Source: a bacterium
GTDB lineage: Bacteria; Patescibacteria; Microgenomatia; Levybacterales; UBA12049
Direction: 5' to 3'
DNA length: 7,434 nt
NCBI GenBank assembly: GCA_021825955.1
Contig: JAKAEH010000037.1
Span: 1 to 7,434, forward strand
The translations under genes and the position numbers were made by a program. Numbering within the stretch: the first letter of the stretch is position 1; each line of letters begins with the position of its first letter. The notes below the pieces were generated by a model. The model saw only the letters and a list, made by a program, of their open reading frames with translations. It made no database searches and was not told the origin of the DNA. Positions 1 to 7,000 of the stretch are shown in pieces.

Positions 1-23
1 GGTTTTCCAAAAGATTGTTGCAA
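1..23 (-). CDS. Probable 5' end of a further gene, cut by the window edge
   Basis: Only the first codons are visible. A TTG at 21-23 opens a frame reading M-Q-Q-S-F-G-K before the edge. The start is supported by a perfect Shine-Dalgarno sequence 8 nt upstream. It lies 19 nt beyond the stop of the gene at 43-1050 on the same strand, so it would be the next gene of that transcript. Nothing can be said about function. Alternatively the frame closes just outside the window. Confidence 0.4.
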
Positions 24-30
24 GCTTTAA

Positions 31-38
31 ACCTCCTT
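31..38 (-). promoter_or_regulatory. Shine-Dalgarno sequence AAGGAGGT
   Basis: Read on the minus strand this is AAGGAGGT, with an 8-nt spacer between AGGAGG and the TTG at 23. It is the only strong Shine-Dalgarno match I found next to a start codon in the window. It belongs to a gene that would lie inside an operon, whereas the genes with their own promoters have none. It therefore decides the start of the partial gene at 1-23. Confidence 0.55.
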
Positions 39-42
39 CGGG

Positions 43-1050
43 TTATTGATTTGTATCTATTGTTCCTCCCCATTCCACAGAGGTAAATCCAATTCTTTCC
101 GGTGCTTTCGCCGGAAAATTAAGCTCGGGTACGGAAAACGGTTTATAAACGGGTTTGAAATACACGAGGAATTCTATTTTTGTATTGGGTTGGGGTATTA
201 TTTCTACATTATCGATTCTTTCTTTTTCGTTTTTATCAATTACGGAAATAAAAATATACGGTGAGTTCAAATTATTTATTTTGGGGAGCCAATATGCGAG
301 GAATTCTTCCTGTTCGGGTTTGATTAGGCCGAGTTTTGAGGTAATTTCCTTTAATTTTTCCTCGGCATTATTTTTATCAACAACAAATCCCTCTTTTGGT
401 GCGTTAACTTTTGTAACTGAGGATTCGTAATAAAGTTCTTTATATGTTCTCCCATTATCTTCAATGTTTCCATTTGGATGGGCAAGTACATTCCAGCCTG
501 ATTTTGTATATGCAGGAATACTTTCTACGATGCTTCCGGGAGTATTTATTTTTACATTTACCAAAGTATCTTTTGTGGGATAAAGATAAATTACCGGTTT
601 ACCCAGACAAAAGACACCGTCTATTCCTCCTGTTAAGGCTTGGTTACTGCACCAACTGTCTGTAACGGAACAATTGGCGGGACTTTTATTTATTCCCGTT
701 GTTACGCTTACGCACTGTTTGTTTTTGCATTCTACAAGAAATTGGGCGCAAAGGCAGTTAGGGTCAGTGACCGGTAAACCGTCGTTTACCTGGGCGGGTT
801 TACCATTATCATGATTGCAAGCCGTATTTGGGGTGGGAGTTGGGCTTGGAGTTGTAGCCTTTAGCCCTTGTAATTGTAAGCTTTGATTAGAATTTGCTGG
901 CTGAGAGCTATTTTGGACTATTGTAACAGGTTGGGTTGGGTTTTGCGGTAAAGAACCATGAAACGTAATGGGTCCTCCTACAAGAATAAAACTGGCAATG
1001 ATAACAATTGCAAGTACTAATAGCTCTATTCCTCCTTTTTGAGAACGCAT
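43..1050 (-). CDS. Membrane-anchored Cys-rich protein with conserved KPVIYLYP...EWGGT domain
   Basis: Protein of 335 aa, function unknown. I chose the ATG at 1048-1050, because an upstream in-frame TTG at 1063-1065 lies inside the -10 promoter region. Residues 1-26 are a short basic start and one hydrophobic segment. Residues 27-76 are a Gln/Asn/Pro-rich stalk ending in a Ser/Thr-Pro linker. Residues 78-148 hold eight cysteines (78, 99, 101, 108, 113, 127, 134, 148), suggesting up to four disulfides outside the membrane. From K151 to the end runs a domain opening with KPVIYLYPTK and including GWNVLAHPNG, GFVV, YWLPK and a final GFTSVEWGGT. I recall this pattern from uncharacterised secreted bacterial proteins but cannot name a family. 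The stalk resembles that of the vWA protein upstream (SLPQN, later SLQL). It ends in TAA and is probably followed by another gene in the same operon. Confidence 0.85.
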   Translation of the reverse strand: MRSQKGGIELLVLAIVIIASFILVGGPITFHGSLPQNPTQPVTIVQNSSQPANSNQSLQLQGLKATTPSPTPTPNTACNHDNGKPAQVNDGLPVTDPNCLCAQFLVECKNKQCVSVTTGINKSPANCSVTDSWCSNQALTGGIDGVFCLGKPVIYLYPTKDTLVNVKINTPGSIVESIPAYTKSGWNVLAHPNGNIEDNGRTYKELYYESSVTKVNAPKEGFVVDKNNAEEKLKEITSKLGLIKPEQEEFLAYWLPKINNLNSPYIFISVIDKNEKERIDNVEIIPQPNTKIEFLVYFKPVYKPFSVPELNFPAKAPERIGFTSVEWGGTIDTNQ

Positions 1051-1064
1051 ATAACTATAATACA
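1051..1064 (-). promoter_or_regulatory. Leaderless-type promoter of the 43-1050 gene
   Basis: On the minus strand TG is followed directly by the -10 hexamer TATTAT (1057-1062), then 6 nt, then ATG. Transcription would begin at or next to the start codon. No convincing -35 lies 16-18 bp upstream. The string TATTGTAT also precedes the -10 of the gene at 4980. TATAGT, ending 3 nt before ATG, is an alternative hexamer. Confidence 0.5.
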
Positions 1065-1104
1065 ATATTTTTCATTTTCCATCTACCGTTCATTAAGAAT
1101 TCCA

Positions 1105-1197
1105 AATAAGCAAATGATAAATATGCAAATAAATGAATTAAGTATTAAATAATTTAAATATTCATTTGGATTTTGCTTATTTGCATATTTGCTTATT
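1105..1197. repeat. Long AT-rich inverted repeat (hairpin), possible terminator
   Basis: The right arm (1177-1197) is 21 nt. Its reverse complement matches the left arm (1105-1132) except for a 5-nt insertion, gataa, at 1116-1120. Inside it AAATGAAT (1131-1138) can pair with ATTCATTT (1160-1167). The right side also shows an 8-nt period (TTGCTTAT, TTGCATAT, TTGCTTAT at 1173-1196). It begins 11 nt beyond the stop of the vWA gene and lies upstream of the next promoter. It could therefore end that transcript, though it lacks a GC-rich stem with a U-tract. A decayed small mobile repeat is the alternative. Confidence 0.6.
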
Positions 1198-1208
1198 AAT
1201 CCTAAATA

Positions 1209-2036
1209 CTATTGGCAAAGTTTTGTAGAAATTTGCGAGAGTATAGATGAAATTTGTGTTGCATCCGGAGCGCTGTAATAGTCATCGGGTGAACTTGCTA
1301 CATTTCTCATCATAGTCTGGAGCTGGGTATTTAAAGAAGCATCGCTTCGGTCAACATATGCAATTGTAAAAATACGTATTCCTTCCTGTTTGATTTGTGC
1401 TGCGATTTGAGTGGGGTCTTGGTCTTTAGCGAAACATCTGTTTCCGCCGCAGGCGGCATTTCCTGCTGCATTTTCCGGTACTCCGTCCGAAACAAAGATT
1501 AAAGCAAATTTATAATTTGGAAACTTAGGAGTTTGTGCATCCAATTTCTGTTTCGTGAATATAAAAGCATTTTTTGTATATGTCCAGCCGCTGGCTTGCA
1601 TCGAGTTAACATCTCTTGTCATTTGATTTTTTACATCTTTGAAATACGATAGAGGAATAACATCCGAGGGAGTGTCGCTGAATTTCTGCATACCTACTAC
1701 AGAAGTATCTGTAAATCCGTTTATAAATGTGATTAAGCCTTTTTTAAGTTCGGGAAGTTTTTGTCCGTTAGACATAGAGCCTGAGTTGTCAACAAGAAAA
1801 TCTACTCCCAGTGTCTGCCCGCATTGTTTTTGAATAAATTGTATAGGTTTAAGCTGCAGGCTATTAGAACTTGCGGATGAAGTCGGATTTATCGGAATGT
1901 TTTGCACATCCTGGTTTTGAGGTAAGGATTTAATTGAATTGGGGAATATTCCATTGGCTAAAAGGGCTCCGGCCCCTACAACAAGAAAAATTAATAATAA
2001 AACAATCTTGAAGCCTGAAGAGTTATTTCTTTTCAC
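1209..2036 (-). CDS. Membrane-anchored von Willebrand factor A domain protein
   Basis: Protein of 275 aa with a GTG start. The start is supported by a -10 hexamer ending exactly 6 nt upstream and by the hydrophobic segment that follows at once. Residues 10-30 are a membrane anchor or uncleaved signal, residues 31-70 a Ser/Asn/Gln-rich stalk, and residues 72-274 a vWA domain. The metal-site (MIDAS) residues are visible: D83-x-S85-x-S87 in VDNSGSMS, a Thr in GWTYTK (152 or 154), and D184 in FVSDG. C72 and C274 bracket the domain and may form a clasp disulfide; C196 and C201 may close a loop. vWA domains bind protein ligands through a divalent cation, so an extracytoplasmic adhesion or assembly role is likely, but the partner is unknown. 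It ends in TAG. Confidence 0.92.
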   Translation of the reverse strand: MKRNNSSGFKIVLLLIFLVVGAGALLANGIFPNSIKSLPQNQDVQNIPINPTSSASSNSLQLKPIQFIQKQCGQTLGVDFLVDNSGSMSNGQKLPELKKGLITFINGFTDTSVVGMQKFSDTPSDVIPLSYFKDVKNQMTRDVNSMQASGWTYTKNAFIFTKQKLDAQTPKFPNYKFALIFVSDGVPENAAGNAACGGNRCFAKDQDPTQIAAQIKQEGIRIFTIAYVDRSDASLNTQLQTMMRNVASSPDDYYSAPDATQISSILSQISTKLCQ

Positions 2037-2051
2037 AAAAATATCATAACA
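2037..2051 (-). promoter_or_regulatory. Extended -10 promoter of the vWA gene, leaderless type
   Basis: On the minus strand TGTTATGAT (2043-2051) is a TGn-extended -10 with hexamer TATGAT, followed by 6 nt (ATTTTT) and the GTG start. No recognisable -35 sits 17-18 bp upstream (AT-only sequence) and there is no Shine-Dalgarno sequence. The spacing puts the transcription start at the initiation codon. Confidence 0.55.
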
Positions 2052-2056
2052 TAATA

Positions 2057-2156
2057 ATTTTTAATTTAAAATTTTTAATGAATTTTTATTTTCTAAATGT
2101 TTAAAAATTAAATACTTGGAATTTGATTAGAAATTAAGAATTAGAAATTAGAAATT
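2057..2156 (+). repeat. Dispersed AT-rich intergenic repeat, copy A
   Basis: This stretch aligns over about 100 nt, in the same orientation, with the intergenic stretch at about 4850-4960. Shared landmarks in order are a TTTAAAATTT block, ATGAATTTT or GTGAATTTT, GTTTAAAAA, a TTGG(A)ATTTG core and the shared 13-mer ATTAAGAATTAGA. It fills the gap between the 3' end of the gene at 2176-3912 and the vWA promoter. It shows no ORF. Confidence 0.6.
2127..2156 (+). repeat. 7-nt tandem array, TTAGAAA type (intergenic)
   Basis: Four consecutive 7-nt units are TTAGAAA, TTAAGAA, TTAGAAA and TTAGAAA, followed by TT. This is the 3' end of intergenic repeat copy A and matches the array at 4926-4960. Confidence 0.75.
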
Positions 2157-2173
2157 CTAAAGCAAAGCTTTGG
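2157..2173. terminator. Small stem-loop after the 2176-3912 gene, weak terminator candidate
   Basis: CTAAAGC (2157-2163) and GCTTTGG (2167-2173) form a stem around a 3-nt loop starting 2 nt beyond the TAA stop (2176-2178). On the minus strand, the strand of the gene, one pair is a C-A mismatch and the following sequence is AT-rich without a clean U-tract. Confidence 0.3.
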
Positions 2174-2175
2174 GC

Positions 2176-3912
2176 TTAAGGGGCTACTTCTTGCCAGGTA
2201 TAATTGGTTTTTCTTATAAAGTAGGGAACATTAAGCATGAAGTCCGGTCTTGAATGGAGTGAGACTACCGGGCAATAGGCATCATTTCCGCAAAGGTCTC
2301 TCTGATTCTGGAAAGAACCTCCTCCTAGGGCCGCATTCACTATTACGGAACCTGAAATATTCAATCTTTGGTCTGCGCCTGTTGTACAATCGCTTGTTCC
2401 CTGGATAACAAAGTTTTGGTCTGCGCTGTATATTCCTTCCAAGTCGCTGGCTGTAGAAAGATAGCTAGATTCTCCGACTGTTTTGTCAACATATATGCTT
2501 CCCTTTACGGAAAATATTACAGTCGAACCTACGGGAACATGAATTTGAGTATTAATAGTAAGATCACCGTTAACCATTATTATGTAATTCTGGTTTGCAG
2601 GAAAAGTATAGGAAGCAGGACTGCCAGCACCGGTTAAGGTCAGATTTCCATTTGCTATGTAAATACCGTGTCCAAGAGAAGATGAAAGTTGGCAATTGGT
2701 AAGCCCGCCAAAACTGCAGTACGAAGAATTAGAAACAATATCGGTGGGAGTTATATTAGCCTGCTGCGCAATGGATTGTGTATAAGCATACGATGTCTTA
2801 ATAAGACCTCCAACTGAGCCGGGAGCAAAGCTTTCCGGATAAGAGGCTCCTCCCGAGACCCAATTATTTACCGAAGCGCTGCCTTGACCAAAATTGGCAG
2901 AGCCGTTTCCTGTATAGACTACCCCTGGAGATCCGCCGGTACTTGGAACAGAAGCATATGCTCCTCCGCTGCAGGAAAGGTTTGCAGTTGCAGGAATAGG
3001 ATTATCAAAAGTTGAACCTCCACCTCCGCCCCCACCGCCTCCTACGCCGCTGTTATTAGATGAACTGAAACCTCCATCAGCTCTTATATCTCCTCCGCCC
3101 GAGCCCTGTACCCATGGAATACTATTGGAGATTCCAAAATTAAGATTTTGTATGCTGTCTCCGACACAAGTTCCATCCAGAGAACCCGTAGCCGCACATC
3201 CCGGTCCAACGGTTACAGAGAAGGAAGGAGGAGGTCCGTTAATAGGTATGGTCATAATATAGCCGGTGGGTAACGAAGATGAATAAGAAACAGAGTAGGT
3301 TCCGGCGGGAAGTCCGGAAACAGTATAGGCTCCGGAGGTCGGATATGTTATGCTTCCTCCGGAAGAAGTTATGGTTATTGCTCCTGCATAGTTTGAGTCA
3401 CCTGCATCAAGCTTTTTATTTTTATTTGCGTCTACGAACACATTTCCCGATACCGTATACGTTATTCCCGGAGTGGGAGTAGGAGTGCTAGTTGGAGTGG
3501 GAGTAGGAGTACCTCCGCACAAAGTACAATCGGTTCCGCATGAACCCGAAGCACAGTAACCTGTACAGACTCCGCTTACGCACTGCGAGCAAGTAACTTG
3601 AGGGACAAAACAGACCAAAGGAGTTGGTGTTGGAGTGGGAGTACCTCCGCCTGTTGGAGTGGGAGTACCTCCGCCTGTTGGAGTGGGAGTACCTCCGCCT
3701 GTTGGAGTGGGAGTCGCACATCCTGTGGTGCAGCTAATATTGCTGTAAGTATAGTAATTGCAATATATTCCCGAATAACCGTATCCGATATTGCATGTGC
3801 CGGTACAGCCGCCGGCGGCGCATGCATTGGCCTGTTGAGGGGAAGAAAATAAAAATAATGCTCCTAAGAATAGGAACATCAGGGAAGATAATAAGCCTAT
3901 CTTTATCCTCAT
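2176..3912 (-). CDS. Secreted multidomain surface protein (Cys-rich head, SdrD_B/Cna-B-like domain, beta-rich tail)
   Basis: Protein of 578 aa, probably exported and surface-associated, with no enzymatic motif seen. Residues 1-30 are a signal peptide with a likely cleavage at ANA before C31; the site is not a canonical lipobox. Residues 31-132 are Cys-rich (14 cysteines) and split by a Thr-Pro/Gly linker (67-98). A second Thr-Pro linker spans 135-148. Residues 152-220 resemble SdrD_B/Cna-B repeats: SGNVFVDANKNKKLDAGD, with a possible Ca-binding Asp/Asn loop, then YTVSGLPAGTYSV and PTGY. Next come G-V-G9 (289-299) and a Gly/Ser/Asn-rich beta region to the end, with NYIIMVNGDLTI and STVIFSVKGSIYV suggesting stacked strands. 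The tail SRPDFMLNVPYF...YTWQEVAP looks like a conserved terminus that I recall from Microgenomates secreted proteins. The ATG is set by a full promoter 7 nt upstream. No sorting motif or second membrane helix is visible, so how it is retained is unclear. Confidence 0.88.
   Translation of the reverse strand: MRIKIGLLSSLMFLFLGALFLFSSPQQANACAAGGCTGTCNIGYGYSGIYCNYYTYSNISCTTGCATPTPTGGGTPTPTGGGTPTPTGGGTPTPTPTPLVCFVPQVTCSQCVSGVCTGYCASGSCGTDCTLCGGTPTPTPTSTPTPTPGITYTVSGNVFVDANKNKKLDAGDSNYAGAITITSSGGSITYPTSGAYTVSGLPAGTYSVSYSSSLPTGYIMTIPINGPPPSFSVTVGPGCAATGSLDGTCVGDSIQNLNFGISNSIPWVQGSGGGDIRADGGFSSSNNSGVGGGGGGGGGSTFDNPIPATANLSCSGGAYASVPSTGGSPGVVYTGNGSANFGQGSASVNNWVSGGASYPESFAPGSVGGLIKTSYAYTQSIAQQANITPTDIVSNSSYCSFGGLTNCQLSSSLGHGIYIANGNLTLTGAGSPASYTFPANQNYIIMVNGDLTINTQIHVPVGSTVIFSVKGSIYVDKTVGESSYLSTASDLEGIYSADQNFVIQGTSDCTTGADQRLNISGSVIVNAALGGGSFQNQRDLCGNDAYCPVVSLHSRPDFMLNVPYFIRKTNYTWQEVAP
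3470..3512 (-). repeat. Thr-Pro linker coding repeat
   Basis: Degenerate 6-nt repeat (plus-strand GGAGTG, GGAGTA and similar) encoding the second Thr-Pro linker, residues 135-148 of the secreted protein. It separates the Cys-rich head from the SdrD_B-like domain. Confidence 0.7.
3629..3714 (-). repeat. 24-bp tandem repeat encoding TPTPTGGG
   Basis: Three identical 24-bp units start at 3629, 3653 and 3677, and a fourth partial unit starts at 3701. Each encodes the octapeptide TPTPTGGG in the first linker of the secreted protein. Because the unit is a multiple of 3, copy-number change alters linker length without shifting the frame. The near identity of the copies points to recent expansion. 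Confidence 0.92.
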
Positions 3913-3949
3913 TAATTTAATCTTAACACTTAATTTTTTAAATTGTCAA
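3913..3949 (-). promoter_or_regulatory. Promoter of the secreted-protein gene: TTGACA-18-TAAGAT, leaderless type
   Basis: On the minus strand there is a perfect -35 TTGACA (3944-3949), an 18-bp spacer, and the -10 TAAGAT (3920-3925) carrying a TGn extension (TGTTAAGAT). Seven nt then lead to ATG with no Shine-Dalgarno sequence. The -35 begins 4 nt after the TAG of the gene at 3954-4808, so the upstream gene ends almost on the promoter. Confidence 0.7.
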
Positions 3950-3953
3950 TGCT

Positions 3954-4808
3954 CTACTCAGATTGGGGAGTATAATAATTTAAAGAATAAATATCTACCT
4001 CGGAATTTGGATAAACAACCGCAGTAGAAGGAATTGTTCCGTCCTTAGAATATAATGAATCTTTTAAATTGTAGGTTTTTATAATTCCATTCGGCAAAAG
4101 AAGTATTATCTGTTTTCCGTCTTTAGATAGAATTACGGACAAATAGGTTCTTTGTACTGAAGAAGGAGGAGTGACAAATAGAGACTCAAATGGTGTGATA
4201 TTCTTACCGTTCAAAAACTGAACTCCCCAGCTATTCGAGTCATTATCGTAAGAAAAGTACATTCTGTTTTCTTCGGGTCCACCTCCAAGCATTAGTCCGC
4301 TGGGTATATAGTCTTTTCCCTCTATAATTTTTAAAGCAAAGTTTATCTGTATCTGTGAGTTGCTGGTAAATTCGGAGTTTACAATTCTTGTATAAATCGG
4401 TTTTTTCCCGCTGTTTAAAACTTTCGTGGGATTTTTGCAGGTAACAATCGAATTTAGAATTATACTGTTATCATTTGGAGGGGTACACGCGGACAAATTC
4501 ATTATGCCGTTATTAAAAAAAGTAATGTCATCTTGTGAAGAGGTGCTGCTTTGATAGTTATTTAAAATTTGCTGTTGCGGAAGAAAAGAAAGAGCGGGAA
4601 AAATAGAAGAAAGAGGAATCAGATTAAAGTAATTAAAAGTAGTTAAAGTAATAATTAAAAAAAGCAAAATCAGAAAAAGTTCAAAGAAGCCGGTTTTTAT
4701 AAAATCAAATATACTTTCCTTTTTTTCTTCATTCGGCCGGGTGTCAACAGGAGGCTGTAAAACTGGTGCCTGCGTATTTTGAAGATTTGTGGGCGGTATT
4801 ACTTCCAT
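3954..4808 (-). CDS. Single-pass membrane protein with possible LamG-like ectodomain
   Basis: Protein of 284 aa, no family recognised with certainty. I chose the ATG at 4806-4808. The open frame extends 12 codons further to a TTG at 4844, but those codons are the -35 and -10 promoter elements. Residues 1-38 are hydrophilic and Pro-rich, residues 40-62 form one membrane helix, and the rest should lie outside. Residues 135-280 alternate short strands, with MYFSYDNDSNSWGVQFLNGK, YLSVILSKDGKQIILLLPNG and EVDIYSLNYY. This recalls concanavalin/LamG-type domains in which a reporter strand follows an ingoing sugar- or ligand-binding sheet. C108 and C124 may pair. The fold assignment is inference. It is transcribed toward the secreted-protein gene, which has its own promoter, and is divergent from the ligase gene. 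Confidence 0.85.
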   Translation of the reverse strand: MEVIPPTNLQNTQAPVLQPPVDTRPNEEKKESIFDFIKTGFFELFLILLFLIITLTTFNYFNLIPLSSIFPALSFLPQQQILNNYQSSTSSQDDITFFNNGIMNLSACTPPNDNSIILNSIVTCKNPTKVLNSGKKPIYTRIVNSEFTSNSQIQINFALKIIEGKDYIPSGLMLGGGPEENRMYFSYDNDSNSWGVQFLNGKNITPFESLFVTPPSSVQRTYLSVILSKDGKQIILLLPNGIIKTYNLKDSLYSKDGTIPSTAVVYPNSEVDIYSLNYYTPQSE

Positions 4809-4844
4809 AGAATTATAGTAGAGCAATGGCTTGACAGATGTCAA
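4809..4844 (-). promoter_or_regulatory. Promoter of the 3954-4808 gene: TTGACA-18-TACTAT, leaderless type
   Basis: On the minus strand there is TTGACA (4839-4844), an 18-bp spacer, TACTAT (4815-4820), 6 nt, then ATG. The overlapping TATAAT (4812-4817) is a better hexamer but needs a 21-bp spacer and leaves only 3 nt before ATG. Either choice makes the leader essentially absent and excludes the upstream TTG as a translation start. Confidence 0.65.
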
Positions 4845-4845
4845 G
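4830..4845. repeat. 16-bp palindrome over the -35, candidate operator
   Basis: CTTGACA and TGTCAAG flank a 2-bp centre (GA), giving perfect 7-bp arms. The arms place a TTGACA -35 hexamer on both strands. The minus-strand copy serves the gene at 3954-4808. The plus-strand copy has only a weak hexamer (TATTTA) 17 bp downstream. A dimeric repressor could bind here, or this may be a divergent -35 pair. Confidence 0.5.
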
Positions 4846-4849
4846 GAAA

Positions 4850-4960
4850 TTTTTATTTAAAATTTGAAAATTCTAGTGAATTTTAAGATATTTAGCGTTT
4901 AAAAAATTATAGTATTTGGATTTGACTAAAAATTAAGAATTAGAAATTATAAATTAATAA
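4850..4960 (+). repeat. Dispersed AT-rich intergenic repeat, copy B
   Basis: About 100 nt aligning with copy A at 2057-2156, in the same plus-strand orientation and with the same order of landmarks. It includes the inverted pair AAAATTC (4867-4873) and GAATTTT (4878-4884) around TAGT. It occupies the divergent gap upstream of both the 3954-4808 gene and the ligase gene, and ends in a 7-nt tandem array. Confidence 0.6.
4926..4960 (+). repeat. 7-nt tandem array directly upstream of the ligase promoter
   Basis: Five consecutive 7-nt units are CTAAAAA, TTAAGAA, TTAGAAA, TTATAAA and TTAATAA. The array ends 7 nt before the -10 hexamer of the ligase gene and covers the place where a -35 would be. 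Unit gain or loss would therefore change the sequence seen by RNA polymerase. Confidence 0.7.
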
Positions 4961-4965
4961 AATAT

Positions 4966-4979
4966 TGTATACTAATTTT
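4966..4979 (+). promoter_or_regulatory. Leaderless-type promoter of the ligase gene
   Basis: TG is followed directly by the -10 hexamer TATACT (4968-4973), then 6 nt (AATTTT), then ATG at 4980. There is no Shine-Dalgarno sequence and no good -35. The in-frame TTG at 4965 overlaps this promoter and is rejected as a start. Confidence 0.6.
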
Positions 4980-6798
<1,819 letters not shown>

Positions 6799-6806
<8 letters not shown>

Positions 6807-6824
6807 TAATTAACATTTATAAGG
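6799..6824. repeat. Inverted repeat spanning both convergent stop codons
   Basis: CCTTATA (6799-6805) and TATAAGG (6818-6824) are perfect 7-bp arms around a 12-nt loop. The structure includes the TAG of the ligase gene and the TAA of the small ORF, so it could act on both transcripts. The stem is AT-rich and has no U-tract, so termination is a weak guess. Confidence 0.4.
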
Positions 6825-6998
6825 TGGGCCGTGAGCACCTGTTGTGCAGTGATAAGTGCCACATTGGCAACAGTTACTGCCGGAAATGCCTGTCCAATAG
6901 CAGTTAGCGAGAATATTCTGATCAAGTTGGAAGAAAAGGTTTATTTTAATTTTTTCTTTTTTTATTACAGGTTTAATATAATAAGCTCTTTTATACAT
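6810..6998 (-). CDS. Small Cys-rich protein, unknown
   Basis: ORF of 62 aa that I do not recognise. Its ATG lies 2 nt after the TAA of the gene at 7001-7434. Its stop lies 3 nt from the stop of the ligase gene, so it fills the gap exactly. The first 20 residues are Lys-rich. The last 30 hold six cysteines (33, 43, 44, 46, 51, 62) in C-x9-CC-x-C-x4-C-x10-C, plus two histidines, and end in PPYKC. This could be a metal-binding knuckle or a disulfide-knotted peptide, but there is no signal peptide. No Shine-Dalgarno sequence is visible, so translation would rely on coupling to the upstream gene. It may instead be non-coding spacer. Confidence 0.45.
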   Translation of the reverse strand: MYKRAYYIKPVIKKEKIKINLFFQLDQNILANCYWTGISGSNCCQCGTYHCTTGAHGPPYKC

Positions 6999-7000
6999 AT

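Noticed and set aside
976..1050. Type IV prepilin signature (QKGGIELLVLAIVI) at the N-terminus of the 43-1050 protein
   Set aside because: The Glu is at +3 or +2 rather than +5 after a possible Gly cleavage site, and the rest is not pilin-like. The likeness is probably a generic hydrophobic anchor.
2278..2640. Plus-strand short open frames opposite the secreted-protein gene
   Set aside because: They have no start signals and no recognisable domain, and they lie wholly antisense to a well-supported gene.
3488..3852. Open frames in other frames and strands over the Thr-Pro repeat (Ser-Asn-Arg, Leu-Gln or Trp-Ser-Gly repeat peptides)
   Set aside because: They are shadows of the 24-bp repeat. 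The minus-strand frame with signal peptide, promoter and domains is the real gene.
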